Positions 38,926-47,939 of a stretch of 64,000 nt of DNA are shown one piece after another. Where the stretch lies: contig NZ_VOMB01000016.1 of assembly GCF_019050325.1 (NCBI RefSeq), positions 372,001 to 436,000 on the forward strand, written 5' to 3'. Source of the stretch: [Mycobacterium] fortunisiensis (GTDB lineage Bacteria > Actinomycetota > Actinomycetes > Mycobacteriales > Mycobacteriaceae). Each line of letters opens with the position of its first letter. Position 1 is the stretch's first letter. The translations under genes and the position numbers were made by a program. Under the pieces are notes generated by a model. That model worked only from the letters and a program-made list of their open reading frames with translations, had not been told where the DNA came from and did no database searches.

Positions 38926-39333
38926 ATGGCTGAAGACCTGGCCGGCCACGACGACGTCGAGCTGCTGCTGTGGCGTTTCTACAGCAAGGCGCTGTCCGAC
39001 CCCATTCTGGCCGAGCCGTTCGCCGAGCTGCGGGCCAACGGGCTGCGCTCCCACCTCCCCGTGATGTGCGACTTCTGGGAGACCGCGCTGTTCCGCGCCG
39101 GGCTCTATCACCGCAATGCCCTGACCGTGCACCGTGAGCTGCACGCCCGGCATCCCCTCTCGGCCCGTCACTTCGTGCGGTGGCTGACCCTGTGGACCGA
39201 GACCATCGACGAACTGTACGAGGGGCCCTACGCCGAGCGGGCAAAGGCGCAGGGCGGCCGGATCGCCAAGGCGATGCACCGGCGGTTGGCCGGGGTCGAC
39301 GCCGCCGAACTCGACGCCCTGGTTGCCTGCTGA
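38926..39333 (+). CDS. group III truncated haemoglobin
   Basis: Haem protein of 135 residues in the TrHb3/P family. It has DDVELLLWRFYSKALSDPIL at the start, HLPVMCDFWETALFRAGLYH with the CD/E-region aromatic pair, and the probable proximal His in HARHPLSARHFVRWLTLW. Group III globins are linked to oxygen or nitric-oxide and peroxide chemistry, with no fixed role in mycobacteria. AGGAGG (38909-38914) is 11 nt before the chosen ATG; a GTG inside that ribosome-binding site is less likely. Confidence 0.88.
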   Translation: MAEDLAGHDDVELLLWRFYSKALSDPILAEPFAELRANGLRSHLPVMCDFWETALFRAGLYHRNALTVHRELHARHPLSARHFVRWLTLWTETIDELYEGPYAERAKAQGGRIAKAMHRRLAGVDAAELDALVAC

Positions 39334-39400
39334 ACGGCGAATCGGGAGTGCCCCATCTCACAGCGGGGTAGCTGGGGAAAGTGAACCAAGACCCGCTGGA

Positions 39401-39406
39401 TAGCAT
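39401..39406 (+). promoter_or_regulatory. candidate -10 (TAGCAT) for the GAPDH gene
   Basis: TAGCAT in a 110-bp gap, about 37 nt before the TTG start, leaving a short leader. TCTGT-GTATCT-ACAGA (39406-39421) forms a small hairpin or operator over the expected transcription start. Confidence 0.45.
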
Positions 39407-39443
39407 CTGTGTATCTACAGATCACGAAACTTGAGGGCTTGCG

Positions 39444-40904
39444 TTGACAACTGACCATCTTGACCGCTGGAACGCTCACGAGGCATCCGCGGAGGCGATG
39501 ATTCCGATTATTGGCCACCTCTATCGGGACAAGGGGGTGACCATCCTCCTGCACAGCCGGTCACTGGTGAACAAGTCGGTGATCAGCATTCTGCGCACCC
39601 ACCGGTTCGCTCGGCAGATCGAAGGGGAGGAGCTCTCGATCGAGCTGACCCTGCCCTTCCTGCAGGCGCTGGCCGGGATGGAGCTCGGGCCGAGCAAGAT
39701 CGACCTCGGCCGGCTCGCGATGGCCTACCGGGCCGACGACCGCGGACTGAGCATCGAGGAGTTCACCGCCGAGGCACTCGCCGACGTGATCGGGGGCAAC
39801 AAGGCCGAACCGCAGGGGCCGCGGGACGTCGTGCTCTACGGGTTCGGCCGGATCGGCCGGTTGGTGGCCCGCCTGCTCATCGAGAAGGTGGGCTCGGGCA
39901 ACGGACTGAACCTGCGCGCCGTGGTGGTGCGCAAGGGTGGCGCCGAGGACCTGGCCAAGCGGGCGTCGCTGCTGCGCCGGGACTCGGTGCACGGGCAGTT
40001 CAACGGCACCATCAAGGTCAATCCGGAGAACAACACGATCATCGCCAACGGCAATGTGATCCGGTTCATCTACAGCGACGACCCGACCAACCTCGACTAC
40101 ACCGAGTACGGGATCAACAACGCGATCCTGATCGACAACACCGGCAAATGGCGCGACCGCACGGGCCTGGAGCAGCACCTGCGCCCGGGCATCGGGAAGG
40201 TGTTGCTGACCGCGCCGGGCAAGGGCGACGTGCCCAACATCGTGCACGGCGTCAACCACCTCGATCTGGACGCGTCCGAGCAGATCGTCTCGTGCGCGTC
40301 GTGCACGACGAACGCGATCGTCCCGCCGCTGAAGGCGATGGACGACGAGTTCGGCATCGTCCGCGGTCACGTGGAGACGGTGCACTCGTTCACCAACGAC
40401 CAGAACCTGCTGGACAACTACCACAAGGCCGACCGTCGCGGCCGTTCCGCGCCGTTCAACCTGGTGCTGACCGAGACGGGTGCGGCCTCCGCGGTCGCCA
40501 AGGCCATGCCGGACTTCAAGGCCAAGATCACCGGTAACTCGATTCGCGTTCCCACCCCGGACGTCTCGGTGGCGATCTTGAACCTGCAATTGCAGCGGGA
40601 GGTGACCCGGGCGGAGGTGCTGGAGTACCTGCGGCGGGTGTCGCTGTCCGGGCCGTTGAGCCGCAACCTGGATTACACGGTGGCCACCGACGCGGTCTCC
40701 AGCGACTTCATCGGTTCGCGGGCCGCCTCGATCGTGGATGCCAACGCCACGATCGTCGACGGTGACACCGCGATCCTGTACCTCTGGTACGACAACGAGT
40801 TCGGCTACTCCTGCCAGGTGGTGCGCACGGTGCAGTACATCTCCGGCATCGAGTACCCGACGTATCCGCAGCTGAATGTTGAGCTGACCAGCCACGCGGT
40901 CTGA
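39444..40904 (+). CDS. long glyceraldehyde-3-phosphate dehydrogenase (GapB-like)
   Basis: GAPDH of 486 residues, well above the usual ~335. Residues ~1-130 are an N-terminal extension (SAEAMIPIIGHLYRDKGVTI.. and a helical LPFLQALAGMELGPSKID), then the Rossmann motif VVLYGFGRIGRLVARLL, catalytic Cys287 in SCASCTTNAIVP and WYDNEFGYSCQVVRT. Length resembles the anabolic GapB of Corynebacterium glutamicum, so a gluconeogenic, NADP-preferring enzyme is inferred, separate from glycolytic Gap. It starts at TTG, with GAGGG 6 nt upstream. It is followed by a strong hairpin. Confidence 0.88.
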   Translation: MTTDHLDRWNAHEASAEAMIPIIGHLYRDKGVTILLHSRSLVNKSVISILRTHRFARQIEGEELSIELTLPFLQALAGMELGPSKIDLGRLAMAYRADDRGLSIEEFTAEALADVIGGNKAEPQGPRDVVLYGFGRIGRLVARLLIEKVGSGNGLNLRAVVVRKGGAEDLAKRASLLRRDSVHGQFNGTIKVNPENNTIIANGNVIRFIYSDDPTNLDYTEYGINNAILIDNTGKWRDRTGLEQHLRPGIGKVLLTAPGKGDVPNIVHGVNHLDLDASEQIVSCASCTTNAIVPPLKAMDDEFGIVRGHVETVHSFTNDQNLLDNYHKADRRGRSAPFNLVLTETGAASAVAKAMPDFKAKITGNSIRVPTPDVSVAILNLQLQREVTRAEVLEYLRRVSLSGPLSRNLDYTVATDAVSSDFIGSRAASIVDANATIVDGDTAILYLWYDNEFGYSCQVVRTVQYISGIEYPTYPQLNVELTSHAV

Positions 40905-40920
40905 TCCACGCGAAAACGTC

Positions 40921-40950
40921 TCGGCCGCCGCGGTTTTCCGCGGCGGCCGA
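40921..40950. terminator. 13-bp perfect hairpin between GAPDH and SDR genes
   Basis: TCGGCCGCCGCGG and CCGCGGCGGCCGA (40921-40933 and 40938-40950) pair perfectly around TTTT. It sits 16 nt after the GAPDH stop and 19 nt from the convergent SDR stop, so it can end both transcripts. Confidence 0.8.
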
Positions 40951-40969
40951 AATGTTGTGGTGGTGTGGC

Positions 40970-41794
40970 TCAGCGCTTGTTGACGATGCCGGCATCCACC
41001 GGCAGCGTGACCCCGGTGATGTAGCGCGCCTGATCGGACACCAGCCAGGCGACCGCGTTCGCGATGTCCTCGGCCGCCAGCACCTGGACCGGCAACGCGT
41101 TGCCCATGTCGGTGGGCGTGTCGGACTCCTCGGCGACCTTTTTGAGCCAGGACCGGGTGAACTCGTTGTTGATCATCGGCGTGTCCACCCCGGTGGGGTG
41201 GATCGTGTTCACCCGGATACTGTGCGGGGCAAGGTGATTCGCGTAGGCCCGCATCAGTCCCACCACTCCGTGCTTGGCGGCGGTGTAACCCAGTGAGCCA
41301 CGGTCGCCACCGCCGATGCCGATCAGGCCGGCCGCCGAGCTGATCAACACGATCGACCCACCGTCACCTTGGCCGACCATGATCGGGATGGCCGCCTCCA
41401 CGGTGTTGTGTACCCCGGTCAGGTTCACGTCGATGACGTCACGCCAGCCGTCGGGACCCGACTGCATCGGTGCGATCCCGGCATTGGCGACGACGATGTC
41501 GAGCCGGCCCAGCGAGTCGACGCCGGCCTGCAGGGCGGCGCGCAGCGCGTCCTCGTCGCGGACGTCGGCGTGGCGTGCCACGATCCGGCGGCCGGTTTCC
41601 TCCACCAGCTTGACGGTCGCGGCCAGATCCTCGGGCGTGGCCAGCGGGTAGGGCACCGAGTCGATCTGGGCGCACAGATCGACCGCGATGATGTCGGCGC
41701 CGTCGGTGGCCAGGCGCAGCGCCTCGGCCCGGCCCTGGCCGCGTGCTGCGCCGGTGACGAACGCGACCTTGCCGGCCAGGGGAGTGGCGCTCAT
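40970..41794 (-). CDS. mycofactocin-type SDR family oxidoreductase
   Basis: Short-chain dehydrogenase of 274 residues, like Rv2750. The cofactor motif [20 protein letters not shown] is the GxxRGQGR form seen in mycofactocin-associated SDRs, in which a tightly held nicotinamide is regenerated by the mycofactocin redox system. The catalytic Ser-Tyr-Lys are in [14 protein letters not shown] and [15 protein letters not shown]. The start overlaps the stop of the upstream monooxygenase gene by 4 nt. The substrate alcohol is unknown. Confidence 0.9.
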   Translation of the reverse strand: MSATPLAGKVAFVTGAARGQGRAEALRLATDGADIIAVDLCAQIDSVPYPLATPEDLAATVKLVEETGRRIVARHADVRDEDALRAALQAGVDSLGRLDIVVANAGIAPMQSGPDGWRDVIDVNLTGVHNTVEAAIPIMVGQGDGGSIVLISSAAGLIGIGGGDRGSLGYTAAKHGVVGLMRAYANHLAPHSIRVNTIHPTGVDTPMINNEFTRSWLKKVAEESDTPTDMGNALPVQVLAAEDIANAVAWLVSDQARYITGVTLPVDAGIVNKR

Positions 41795-42108
41795 GATGGC
41801 CGCAGCTGGCCCTTGGCCGGGTCTCCCGCCACGACAGGTTGCAACATTTTGATATCGGGGGCGCCATCGAGCAGCTCTCCGACGGTGCCGAACAGCGCGC
41901 CGATCGCCGGAGCGGTGCTGTGGGTCTTGAGCGCCTCGGCGTCGGCCCACTGCTCGACGAAGACGAAGGTGCCGTCGGCCTCGTGCAGGGAATACAGCTG
42001 GCAGCCAGGCTCGTCGTGTACTGCGGCGACGGCCTTGGTGCAGGCCTCGCGCACGGCGTCGACGGACTCGGGCTTGGCCTTCATGGTGGCCACGACGACA
42101 ACGGGCAT
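41791..42108 (-). CDS. antibiotic biosynthesis monooxygenase (ABM) domain protein
   Basis: Dimeric ferredoxin-like-fold protein of 105 residues, as Rv2749. The pattern [20 protein letters not shown], then [20 protein letters not shown] and [12 protein letters not shown] is typical of the ABM family. Members act as quinol or polyketide oxygenases or as small-molecule sensors; the role is unresolved. It is coupled to the SDR by a 4-nt overlap, so they probably act on related compounds. Confidence 0.87.
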   Translation of the reverse strand: MPVVVVATMKAKPESVDAVREACTKAVAAVHDEPGCQLYSLHEADGTFVFVEQWADAEALKTHSTAPAIGALFGTVGELLDGAPDIKMLQPVVAGDPAKGQLRPS

Positions 42109-42254
42109 GTGTGTAGAACTCCTCGATGAGTGCCGAAACTGGACGACTGTCCACCCTAGGTGATCGGCCGGCCGATTCGGTTCGTATGGCTAAGTTTCAT
42201 TCGATACCGTTCTGTGACCCGTGTGGCAGATGGTGATTATGAGGCATGTGCGAC

Positions 42255-42260
42255 TAGGCT
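42255..42260 (+). promoter_or_regulatory. leaderless -10 (TAGGCT) of ftsK
   Basis: TAGGCT ends 7 nt before the ATG at 42268. The 159-bp gap to the ABM gene also contains the 14-bp palindrome ATCGGCCGGCCGAT (42163-42176). Confidence 0.65.
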
Positions 42261-42267
42261 TGCAGGC

Positions 42268-44829
42268 ATGGCTAACAAGACCGCCGGCCGATCCGGAGCC
42301 CGTTCGAGCAGGTCGAACGCCAGCTCGCGAGGCGGTTCGCGGCGCCCGGCACCGGCGCGTTCGGGCCGGCCGGCCGCGCCGCGACGTAAGCCCGCCCGCC
42401 GCCCGCAGACCTCTTCGCCGGTGTCCGTCGCCGGTCAGAAACTGGGGCAGGGCGCCCGGGCCGGGTGGCTGATGCTGGCCAAGGGTGCCGGATCCACGGC
42501 CCGCTCGGTCGGCCGCGCCCGCGACATCGAACCCGGCCACCGCCGCGACGGCCTGGCGCTGGCGTTGCTCGGCATCGCCGTCGTCGTGGCCGCCAGCTCG
42601 TGGTTCCACGCCGCTGGGCCGGTGGGGCACTGGATCGACACCGCGCTGCGGACCCTCACCGGTGGACCGGTGGTGCTGGTTCCCGTCGTCGTCGGCGCCA
42701 TCGCCGTGGTGCTGATGCGCACCGAACCCGACCCCGAATCCCGCCCCCGGCTGATCCTCGGCGGGGCCATGATCGTGCTGCCGCTGCTGGGCCTGTGGCA
42801 CCTGTGGTCGGGCTCGCCGCAGGATCCCATCGCACGTCAGCACGCCGCCGGATTCGTCGGCTTCGCCATCGGTGGCCCGCTGTCGGATGGTTTGACCGAA
42901 TGGATCGCCGCGCCCTTGCTGTTCATCGGCGTGCTGTTCGGGCTGCTGCTGGTCACCGGCACCACCATCCGCGAAGTGCCCGCCACGCTGCGCACCATGT
43001 TCAGCACCCGGGCGTTCCGCGATGACGACTACGACGACGAATACGACTACGACGGTGAGTACGGCGATTACGCCGACGACGATCTGTCCGACGGCTACTA
43101 CGACGACGACACCGCCCGTGGCGATGCGCAGGCCCAGGCATGGCCGGCGGCGGCCATCGAAGCGCCCAAGGCGCCGACCGGCACGCCGATGGACAACTAC
43201 CCGCTGCCGGAGGACGCCGACGCCCCGACCGTCCCGGAGCCCGCGGTCAAGCCGCGTCGCAAGAAGGCCGAGCCCAAACCCAAGCCCGAGGACACCCTGG
43301 TCATGGACCGGGTGGTGGAGGGGCCCTACACGCTGCCGTCGCTGGATCTGCTGATCGCCGGCGATCCGCCCAAGCTGCGCACCGCCGCCAACGACCAGAT
43401 GACCGACGCCATCACCTCGGTGCTGGAGCAGTTCAAGGTCGATGCCGCCGTCACCGGCTGCACCCGCGGGCCGACCGTCACCCGCTACGAGGTCGAACTC
43501 GGACCCGGCGTCAAGGTCGAGAAGATCACCGCGCTGCACCGCAACATCGCCTACGCCGTCGCCACCGAGAGCGTGCGCATGCTGGCCCCGATCCCCGGCA
43601 AGTCCGCGGTCGGCATCGAGGTGCCCAACTCCGACCGCGAGATGGTCCGGCTGTCTGACGTGCTCACCGCGCCGTCGACGCGTCGCGACCACCACCCGTT
43701 GGTGATCGGCCTGGGCAAGGACATCGAAGGCGACTTCGTCTCGGCCAACCTGGCCAAGATGCCGCACCTGCTGGTGGCCGGTTCGACCGGCTCCGGTAAG
43801 TCCAGCTTCGTCAACTCCATGCTGGTCTCACTGCTGGCGCGGGCCACCCCGGAGGAGGTCAGGATGATCCTGATCGACCCCAAGATGGTGGAACTCACGC
43901 CGTACGAAGGCATTCCGCACCTGATCACGCCGATCATCACCGAACCGAAGAAGGCCGCCGCGGCACTGGCCTGGCTCGTCGAAGAGATGGAACAGCGCTA
44001 CCAGGACATGAAGGCGTCCCGGGTCCGCCACATCGACGTGTTCAACGAGAAGGTGCGCTCCGGTGAGATCAGCACGCCGCTGGGAAGCGAGCGGGTCTAC
44101 AAGCCCTACCCCTACATCCTGGCCATCGTCGACGAGCTCGCCGACCTGATGATGACCGCCCCACGTGATGTCGAAGATGCCATCGTGCGCATCACCCAGA
44201 AGGCCCGCGCCGCCGGCATCCACCTGGTGCTCGCCACCCAGCGGCCGTCGGTGGACGTCGTCACCGGTTTGATCAAGACCAACGTGCCGTCCCGGCTCGC
44301 GTTCGCGACCTCGTCGCTCACCGACAGCCGCGTCATCTTGGACCAACCGGGGGCCGAGAAGTTGATCGGCATGGGTGACGGCCTGTTCCTGCCGATGGGC
44401 GCCAACAAGCCGCTGCGCATGCAGGGCGCGTTCATCACCGACGAGGAGATCCACGCCGTCGTCGAGGCCACCAAGTCCCAGGCCGAACCGGAGTTCGTCG
44501 AAGGCGTCACTGCGGTCAAGGCCGGCGAGCGCAAGGATGTCGACCCCGACATCGGCGACGACATGGACGTCCTGCTGCAGGCCGTCGAGCTCGTGGTGTC
44601 CTCCCAGTTCGGCTCGACCTCGATGCTGCAGCGCAAACTGCGTGTCGGGTTCGCCAAGGCCGGCCGGCTGATGGACCTGATGGAGACCCGCGGCATCGTC
44701 GGCCCGTCGGAGGGCTCCAAGGCGCGGGAGGTGCTCGTCAAACCCGACGAGCTGGCCGGCACCCTGGCGCTGATCCGGGGTGGGGCCGACGCCAACGGCG
44801 CCGACGCCGACGACGCCGAGGAGTTCTGA
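42268..44829 (+). CDS. ftsK: DNA translocase FtsK
   Basis: Septal DNA pump that clears the terminus region and activates chromosome-dimer resolution. It is 853 residues: a basic N-terminal tail, four transmembrane helices (about residues 92-260), an acidic Asp/Tyr linker with repeated DDYDDE-like runs, then the motor with Walker A GSTGSGKSS, Walker B ILAIVDELADLMM and the C-terminal winged-helix gamma domain (GSTSMLQRKLRVGFAKAGRL). The linker is shorter than in E. coli. It is predicted leaderless and monocistronic. Confidence 0.96.
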   Translation: MANKTAGRSGARSSRSNASSRGGSRRPAPARSGRPAAPRRKPARRPQTSSPVSVAGQKLGQGARAGWLMLAKGAGSTARSVGRARDIEPGHRRDGLALALLGIAVVVAASSWFHAAGPVGHWIDTALRTLTGGPVVLVPVVVGAIAVVLMRTEPDPESRPRLILGGAMIVLPLLGLWHLWSGSPQDPIARQHAAGFVGFAIGGPLSDGLTEWIAAPLLFIGVLFGLLLVTGTTIREVPATLRTMFSTRAFRDDDYDDEYDYDGEYGDYADDDLSDGYYDDDTARGDAQAQAWPAAAIEAPKAPTGTPMDNYPLPEDADAPTVPEPAVKPRRKKAEPKPKPEDTLVMDRVVEGPYTLPSLDLLIAGDPPKLRTAANDQMTDAITSVLEQFKVDAAVTGCTRGPTVTRYEVELGPGVKVEKITALHRNIAYAVATESVRMLAPIPGKSAVGIEVPNSDREMVRLSDVLTAPSTRRDHHPLVIGLGKDIEGDFVSANLAKMPHLLVAGSTGSGKSSFVNSMLVSLLARATPEEVRMILIDPKMVELTPYEGIPHLITPIITEPKKAAAALAWLVEEMEQRYQDMKASRVRHIDVFNEKVRSGEISTPLGSERVYKPYPYILAIVDELADLMMTAPRDVEDAIVRITQKARAAGIHLVLATQRPSVDVVTGLIKTNVPSRLAFATSSLTDSRVILDQPGAEKLIGMGDGLFLPMGANKPLRMQGAFITDEEIHAVVEATKSQAEPEFVEGVTAVKAGERKDVDPDIGDDMDVLLQAVELVVSSQFGSTSMLQRKLRVGFAKAGRLMDLMETRGIVGPSEGSKAREVLVKPDELAGTLALIRGGADANGADADDAEEF

Positions 44830-44843
44830 GCTCTACCCTCCAC

Positions 44844-44906
44844 CGCCGAAATGGCATTCCAGCAGAGTTTGTGCGAGTAGCGGCCTGCTGGAATGCCATT
44901 TCGGCG
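44844..44906. terminator. 22-bp perfect inverted repeat between ftsK and argA
   Basis: CGCCGAAATGGCATTCCAGC begins the left arm (44844-44865); the right arm (44885-44906) is its exact complement, with a 19-base loop, followed by CAAAAAGG. It lies between convergent genes and can terminate both. Confidence 0.78.
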
Positions 44907-44914
44907 CAAAAAGG

Positions 44915-45436
44915 TCAGAGCGTCAACAACATTCGGGTGTTGCCCAGCGTGTTCGGTTTGACGTAGGACAGGTCGAGGAACTCGGCCACACCGGTGTCGT
45001 ATGAGCGGCACATCTCCTCGTACACCTCGGCGGTCACCGGGGTGCCGTCGATCTCCTCGAAACCGTGCTTGCCGAAGAAGTCGACTTCGAAGGTCAACAC
45101 GAAGATCCGGCTCAGGCGCAGCTCGCGGGCCACGTCAAGCAACTGCTCCACGAGTACATGACCGACGCCGGTGCCGCGGACCTTCGGATGCACGGCCACG
45201 GTGCGCACCTCGCCGAGATCGGCCCACAGCACGTGCAACGCGCCACACCCGACGATTTCACCGTCGAGTTCGGCCACCCAGAATTCCTGGACGGCCTCGT
45301 AGAGCGTCACCAGGTTTTTCTCCAGGAGGATCTTGCCTGCATAGACGTCGACCAGGCTTTTGATCGCCGGTACATCGGACGTGCGGGCCCGGCGCACCAC
45401 GGGACGCTGGCACGGCTCGACACCACCTGGGTTCAC
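44915..45436 (-). CDS. argA: amino-acid N-acetyltransferase (short ArgA type)
   Basis: GNAT enzyme of 173 residues matching the mycobacterial N-acetylglutamate synthase Rv2747, which starts arginine biosynthesis. Visible are RRARTSDVPAIKSLVDVYAG, the acetyl-CoA loop VHPKVRGTGVGHVLVEQLL and FFGKHGFEEIDG. It lacks the kinase-like domain of classical ArgA, as expected for this short form. The GTG start has TACTCT 7 nt upstream. It is divergent from pgsA3 with only 42 bp between starts. Confidence 0.92.
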   Translation of the reverse strand: MNPGGVEPCQRPVVRRARTSDVPAIKSLVDVYAGKILLEKNLVTLYEAVQEFWVAELDGEIVGCGALHVLWADLGEVRTVAVHPKVRGTGVGHVLVEQLLDVARELRLSRIFVLTFEVDFFGKHGFEEIDGTPVTAEVYEEMCRSYDTGVAEFLDLSYVKPNTLGNTRMLLTL

Positions 45437-45443
45437 AGGCGCA

Positions 45444-45472
45444 AGAGTATCCGTTTCGGCAACCGATATTCT
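45444..45472. promoter_or_regulatory. overlapping leaderless promoters of argA and pgsA3
   Basis: On the minus strand TACTCT (45444-45449) is 7 nt before the argA GTG. On the plus strand TATTCT (45467-45472) is 6 nt before the pgsA3 GTG. With 42 bp between the two start codons each promoter's -35 region lies over the other's -10. Confidence 0.68.
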
Positions 45473-45478
45473 GTTGCG

Positions 45479-46084
45479 GTGCCGGGCCAACCTTCTACCG
45501 ATCCGGTGGTTCCGCGTGCGCGCGTGGCCAACCTCGCCAACGTGCTCACCGGGGTGCGGTTGGTACTCGTTCCGGTGTTCCTGGCTTTTCTGTTCGTCGG
45601 TGACGGCCACGAAACCGGCTGGCGGATCGCTGCTTTCGCGGTGTTCGCAGTTGCGGTGATCACCGACCATTTTGACGGGGCACTGGCCCGCAGCTACGGG
45701 ATGATCACCGAATTCGGCACATTGGCCGACCCGATCGCCGACAAGGCGTTGATCGGGGCCGCGCTGATCGGCCTGTCGATGCTCGGGGACCTGCCGTGGT
45801 GGATCACGGTGGTGGTGCTGGTCCGTGAGATCGGAATCACGGTGCTGCGGTTCGCCGTGCTGCGCCACGGCGTGATCCCGGCCAGCCGCGGCGGCAAGCT
45901 CAAGACCCTGGTGCAGGCCGTGGCGATCGGGCTGTTCATCCTGCCCTTGCATGCGTGGCCGGAGGTGTGGCTCAACATCGCCTGGGTGATCATGTGGGCC
46001 GCGGTGCTGTTGACCGTGCTCACCGGCGCCGATTACGTCATCTCCGCGGTCAGGGATTCGCGTGGACGATCCGCTGCTCACTGA
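45479..46084 (+). CDS. pgsA3: CDP-diacylglycerol-glycerol-3-phosphate phosphatidyltransferase-like protein
   Basis: Integral membrane enzyme of 201 residues in the CDP-alcohol phosphatidyltransferase family, matching Rv2746c. The family motif is complete: DHFDGALARSYG...GTLADPIADK, i.e. D-x2-DG-x2-AR-x8-G-x3-D-x3-D. About six transmembrane helices. The likely product is phosphatidylglycerophosphate, the cardiolipin precursor. The 3' end overlaps the cinA-type gene by 23 nt. Confidence 0.92.
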   Translation: MPGQPSTDPVVPRARVANLANVLTGVRLVLVPVFLAFLFVGDGHETGWRIAAFAVFAVAVITDHFDGALARSYGMITEFGTLADPIADKALIGAALIGLSMLGDLPWWITVVVLVREIGITVLRFAVLRHGVIPASRGGKLKTLVQAVAIGLFILPLHAWPEVWLNIAWVIMWAAVLLTVLTGADYVISAVRDSRGRSAAH

Positions 46085-46550
46085 CGGCGCCCGGGCCCTG
46101 GTCGCCGACCTGACGGTGCGTTCACAGAGCGTGGCCACCGCCGAATCGCTGACCGGCGGGCTGCTGGCGGCGACGCTGGCCGGGGTGCCGGGTGCCAGTT
46201 CCGTGCTGCAGGGCGGGCTGGTCACCTACACCGAGGACACCAAGATCTGGCTGGCCGGCGTGGCGCCGCAACTGCTCGACGCGGTGGGCCCGGTGGCCGC
46301 TCCGACTGCGCGGGCGCTCGCCGTCGGCGCGCGGCAGCGGTGCGCGGCCACCTGGGGTGTCGGCCTGACCGGCGTGGCCGGGCCGGAGCCGCACGGCGGG
46401 CACCCGGTGGGCACGGTGTTCATCGGATTGGCCGGGCCGGTCGACACCGACGTCATCGAGTTGGCGCTGTCGGGTTCGAGGTGGGACATCCGCCGCGGCG
46501 CGGTCGACGCGGCCATCGGGCGGCTACGTGCCCTGGTGGAAAACCAGTAA
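46062..46550 (+). CDS. CinA C-terminal domain protein (nicotinamide-nucleotide amidase type)
   Basis: Stand-alone CinA C-terminal domain of 162 residues, equivalent to PncC, which deamidates NMN. The family blocks are [35 protein letters not shown] and [20 protein letters not shown]. The N-terminal molybdopterin-like domain of full CinA is absent. The GTG start overlaps pgsA3 by 23 nt, so it is transcribed with pgsA3. clgR follows 73 nt after its stop, with its own promoter. Confidence 0.9.
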   Translation: MDDPLLTDGARALVADLTVRSQSVATAESLTGGLLAATLAGVPGASSVLQGGLVTYTEDTKIWLAGVAPQLLDAVGPVAAPTARALAVGARQRCAATWGVGLTGVAGPEPHGGHPVGTVFIGLAGPVDTDVIELALSGSRWDIRRGAVDAAIGRLRALVENQ

Positions 46551-46553
46551 CCG

Positions 46554-46579
46554 GGAACCCGACGGGGCGCCGGGGCGTT
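46554..46579 (+). promoter_or_regulatory. SigE-type promoter of clgR-pspA-pspM
   Basis: GGAAC (46554-46558), a 17-nt spacer and CGTT (46576-46579) match the ECF SigE consensus. In M. tuberculosis the clgR-psp operon is SigE-controlled, so the site fits the downstream genes. Confidence 0.7.
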
Positions 46580-46623
46580 GTGCACTCAGTGGACCTGTCA
46601 CAGGCCAGGCGAAGGAGGCACCC

Positions 46624-46944
46624 ATGACGGCATTGCTGCGCGAGGTGATCGGCGACGTGTTGCGTAACGCCCGCACCGAGCAGGGGCGCACATTGCGCGA
46701 AGTGTCCGACGCGGCGCGGGTCAGCCTCGGGTACCTGTCCGAAGTGGAGCGGGGCCGCAAAGAAGCCTCCAGCGAACTGCTGAGCGCGATCTGCGATGCG
46801 CTCGACGTCCCGATGTCGCGGGTGCTCACCGATGCCGGCGAGACCATGGCCGAGCGCGAGCAGGCGCCGGCGGCCAGCGTCGCCCACATCGATGCGGCGA
46901 CCAAGGTGGTCATCCCGCAGACGGTGGCGATGGCCGTCGCCTGA
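46624..46944 (+). CDS. clgR: XRE-family regulator ClgR
   Basis: Activator of Clp protease genes and of its own envelope-stress operon in actinobacteria. The 106-residue protein has a Cro/C1-type helix-turn-helix ([20 protein letters not shown], then [20 protein letters not shown]) and a short Ala/Val-terminated tail (TVAMAVA), which resembles a Clp degradation signal. GAAGGAGG lies 7 nt before the ATG. It is first gene of the clgR-pspA-pspM run behind a SigE-type promoter. Confidence 0.94.
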   Translation: MTALLREVIGDVLRNARTEQGRTLREVSDAARVSLGYLSEVERGRKEASSELLSAICDALDVPMSRVLTDAGETMAEREQAPAASVAHIDAATKVVIPQTVAMAVA

Positions 46945-47103
46945 CGGCGGCGTGCGCGACACATTTTCGGCGAAACACCCCGCGAACGCCCCCGCGGGAC
47001 TGTGGCGACCTGCCCGAAACCGATAAGTTGGCATAGAGGATCACCGGTCGGCTCGACATGCCGGCCTGACCGACAAGCCCGACAGATAAGGCGGAACGAA
47101 CTC

Positions 47104-47919
47104 ATGGCCAATCCGTTCGTCAAGGCGTGGAAGTACCTGATGGCGCTGTTCAGCTCCAAGGTCGACGAATACGCCGATCCGAAGGTGCAGATCCAGCAGG
47201 CCATCGAGGACGCGCAGCGTCAGCACCAGGCGCTCACCCAGCAGGCCGCCCAGGTCATCGGCAACCAGCGGCAGTTGGAGATGCGGCTCAACCGCCAGCT
47301 CGCCGACATCGAGAAGCTGCAGGTCAACGTCCGTCAGGCGCTGACACTGGCCGATCAGGCCACGGCCTCCGGTGACGCAGCGAAGGCCACCGAGTACAAC
47401 AACGCGGCCGAGGCGTTCGCGGCCCAGCTTGTCACCGCCGAGCAGAGCGTCGAGGACCTCAAGGGGCTGCACGATCAGGCGCTGCAGGCTGCCGCGCAGG
47501 CCAAGAAGGCCGTCGAACAGAACGCGATGATGCTGCAGCAGAAGATCGCCGAACGCACCAAGCTGCTCAGCCAGTTGGAGCAGGCCAAGATGCAGGAGCA
47601 GGTCAGCGCCTCGCTGCGGTCGATGAGCGAGGTGGCCGCGCCGGGCAACACCCCCAGCCTCGACGAGGTCCGCGACAAGATCGAGCGCCGCTACGCCAAT
47701 GCCATCGGCCAGGCCGAGCTGGCGCAGAACTCGGTGCAGGGCCGCATGATGGAGGTCCAGCAGGCCAGTGTCCAGATGGCCGGGCATTCGCGGCTGGAGC
47801 AGATCCGCGCCTCGATGCGCGGCGATGCCCTGACCGGCGGCGACGCCTCCTCGGCCACGCCGGCCACCCCCGCCACCAACCCGGCCCCGGCCAATCCCGA
47901 AAAGCCGCTCGGCCAGTAG
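47104..47919 (+). CDS. pspA: phage shock protein A (35-kDa antigen family)
   Basis: Membrane-associated coiled-coil protein of 271 residues (PspA/IM30/ESCRT-III-like) that stabilises a damaged cytoplasmic membrane and restrains ClgR. It starts [20 protein letters not shown] and is nearly all helical heptads from residue 25 to 225 (Gln/Ala/Glu-rich), then a Pro/Ala tail with [17 protein letters not shown]. It is 159 nt after clgR, so an extra promoter could exist in the gap; none was clear. pspM follows 20 nt later. Confidence 0.94.
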   Translation: MANPFVKAWKYLMALFSSKVDEYADPKVQIQQAIEDAQRQHQALTQQAAQVIGNQRQLEMRLNRQLADIEKLQVNVRQALTLADQATASGDAAKATEYNNAAEAFAAQLVTAEQSVEDLKGLHDQALQAAAQAKKAVEQNAMMLQQKIAERTKLLSQLEQAKMQEQVSASLRSMSEVAAPGNTPSLDEVRDKIERRYANAIGQAELAQNSVQGRMMEVQQASVQMAGHSRLEQIRASMRGDALTGGDASSATPATPATNPAPANPEKPLGQ

Positions 47920-47939
47920 TGATTCGAGTGTTGTAGATC

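Noticed and set aside
39561..40895. A 444-codon minus-strand frame opposite the GAPDH gene
   Set aside because: His/Val/Arg-rich shadow sequence; GAPDH motifs on the plus strand are complete.
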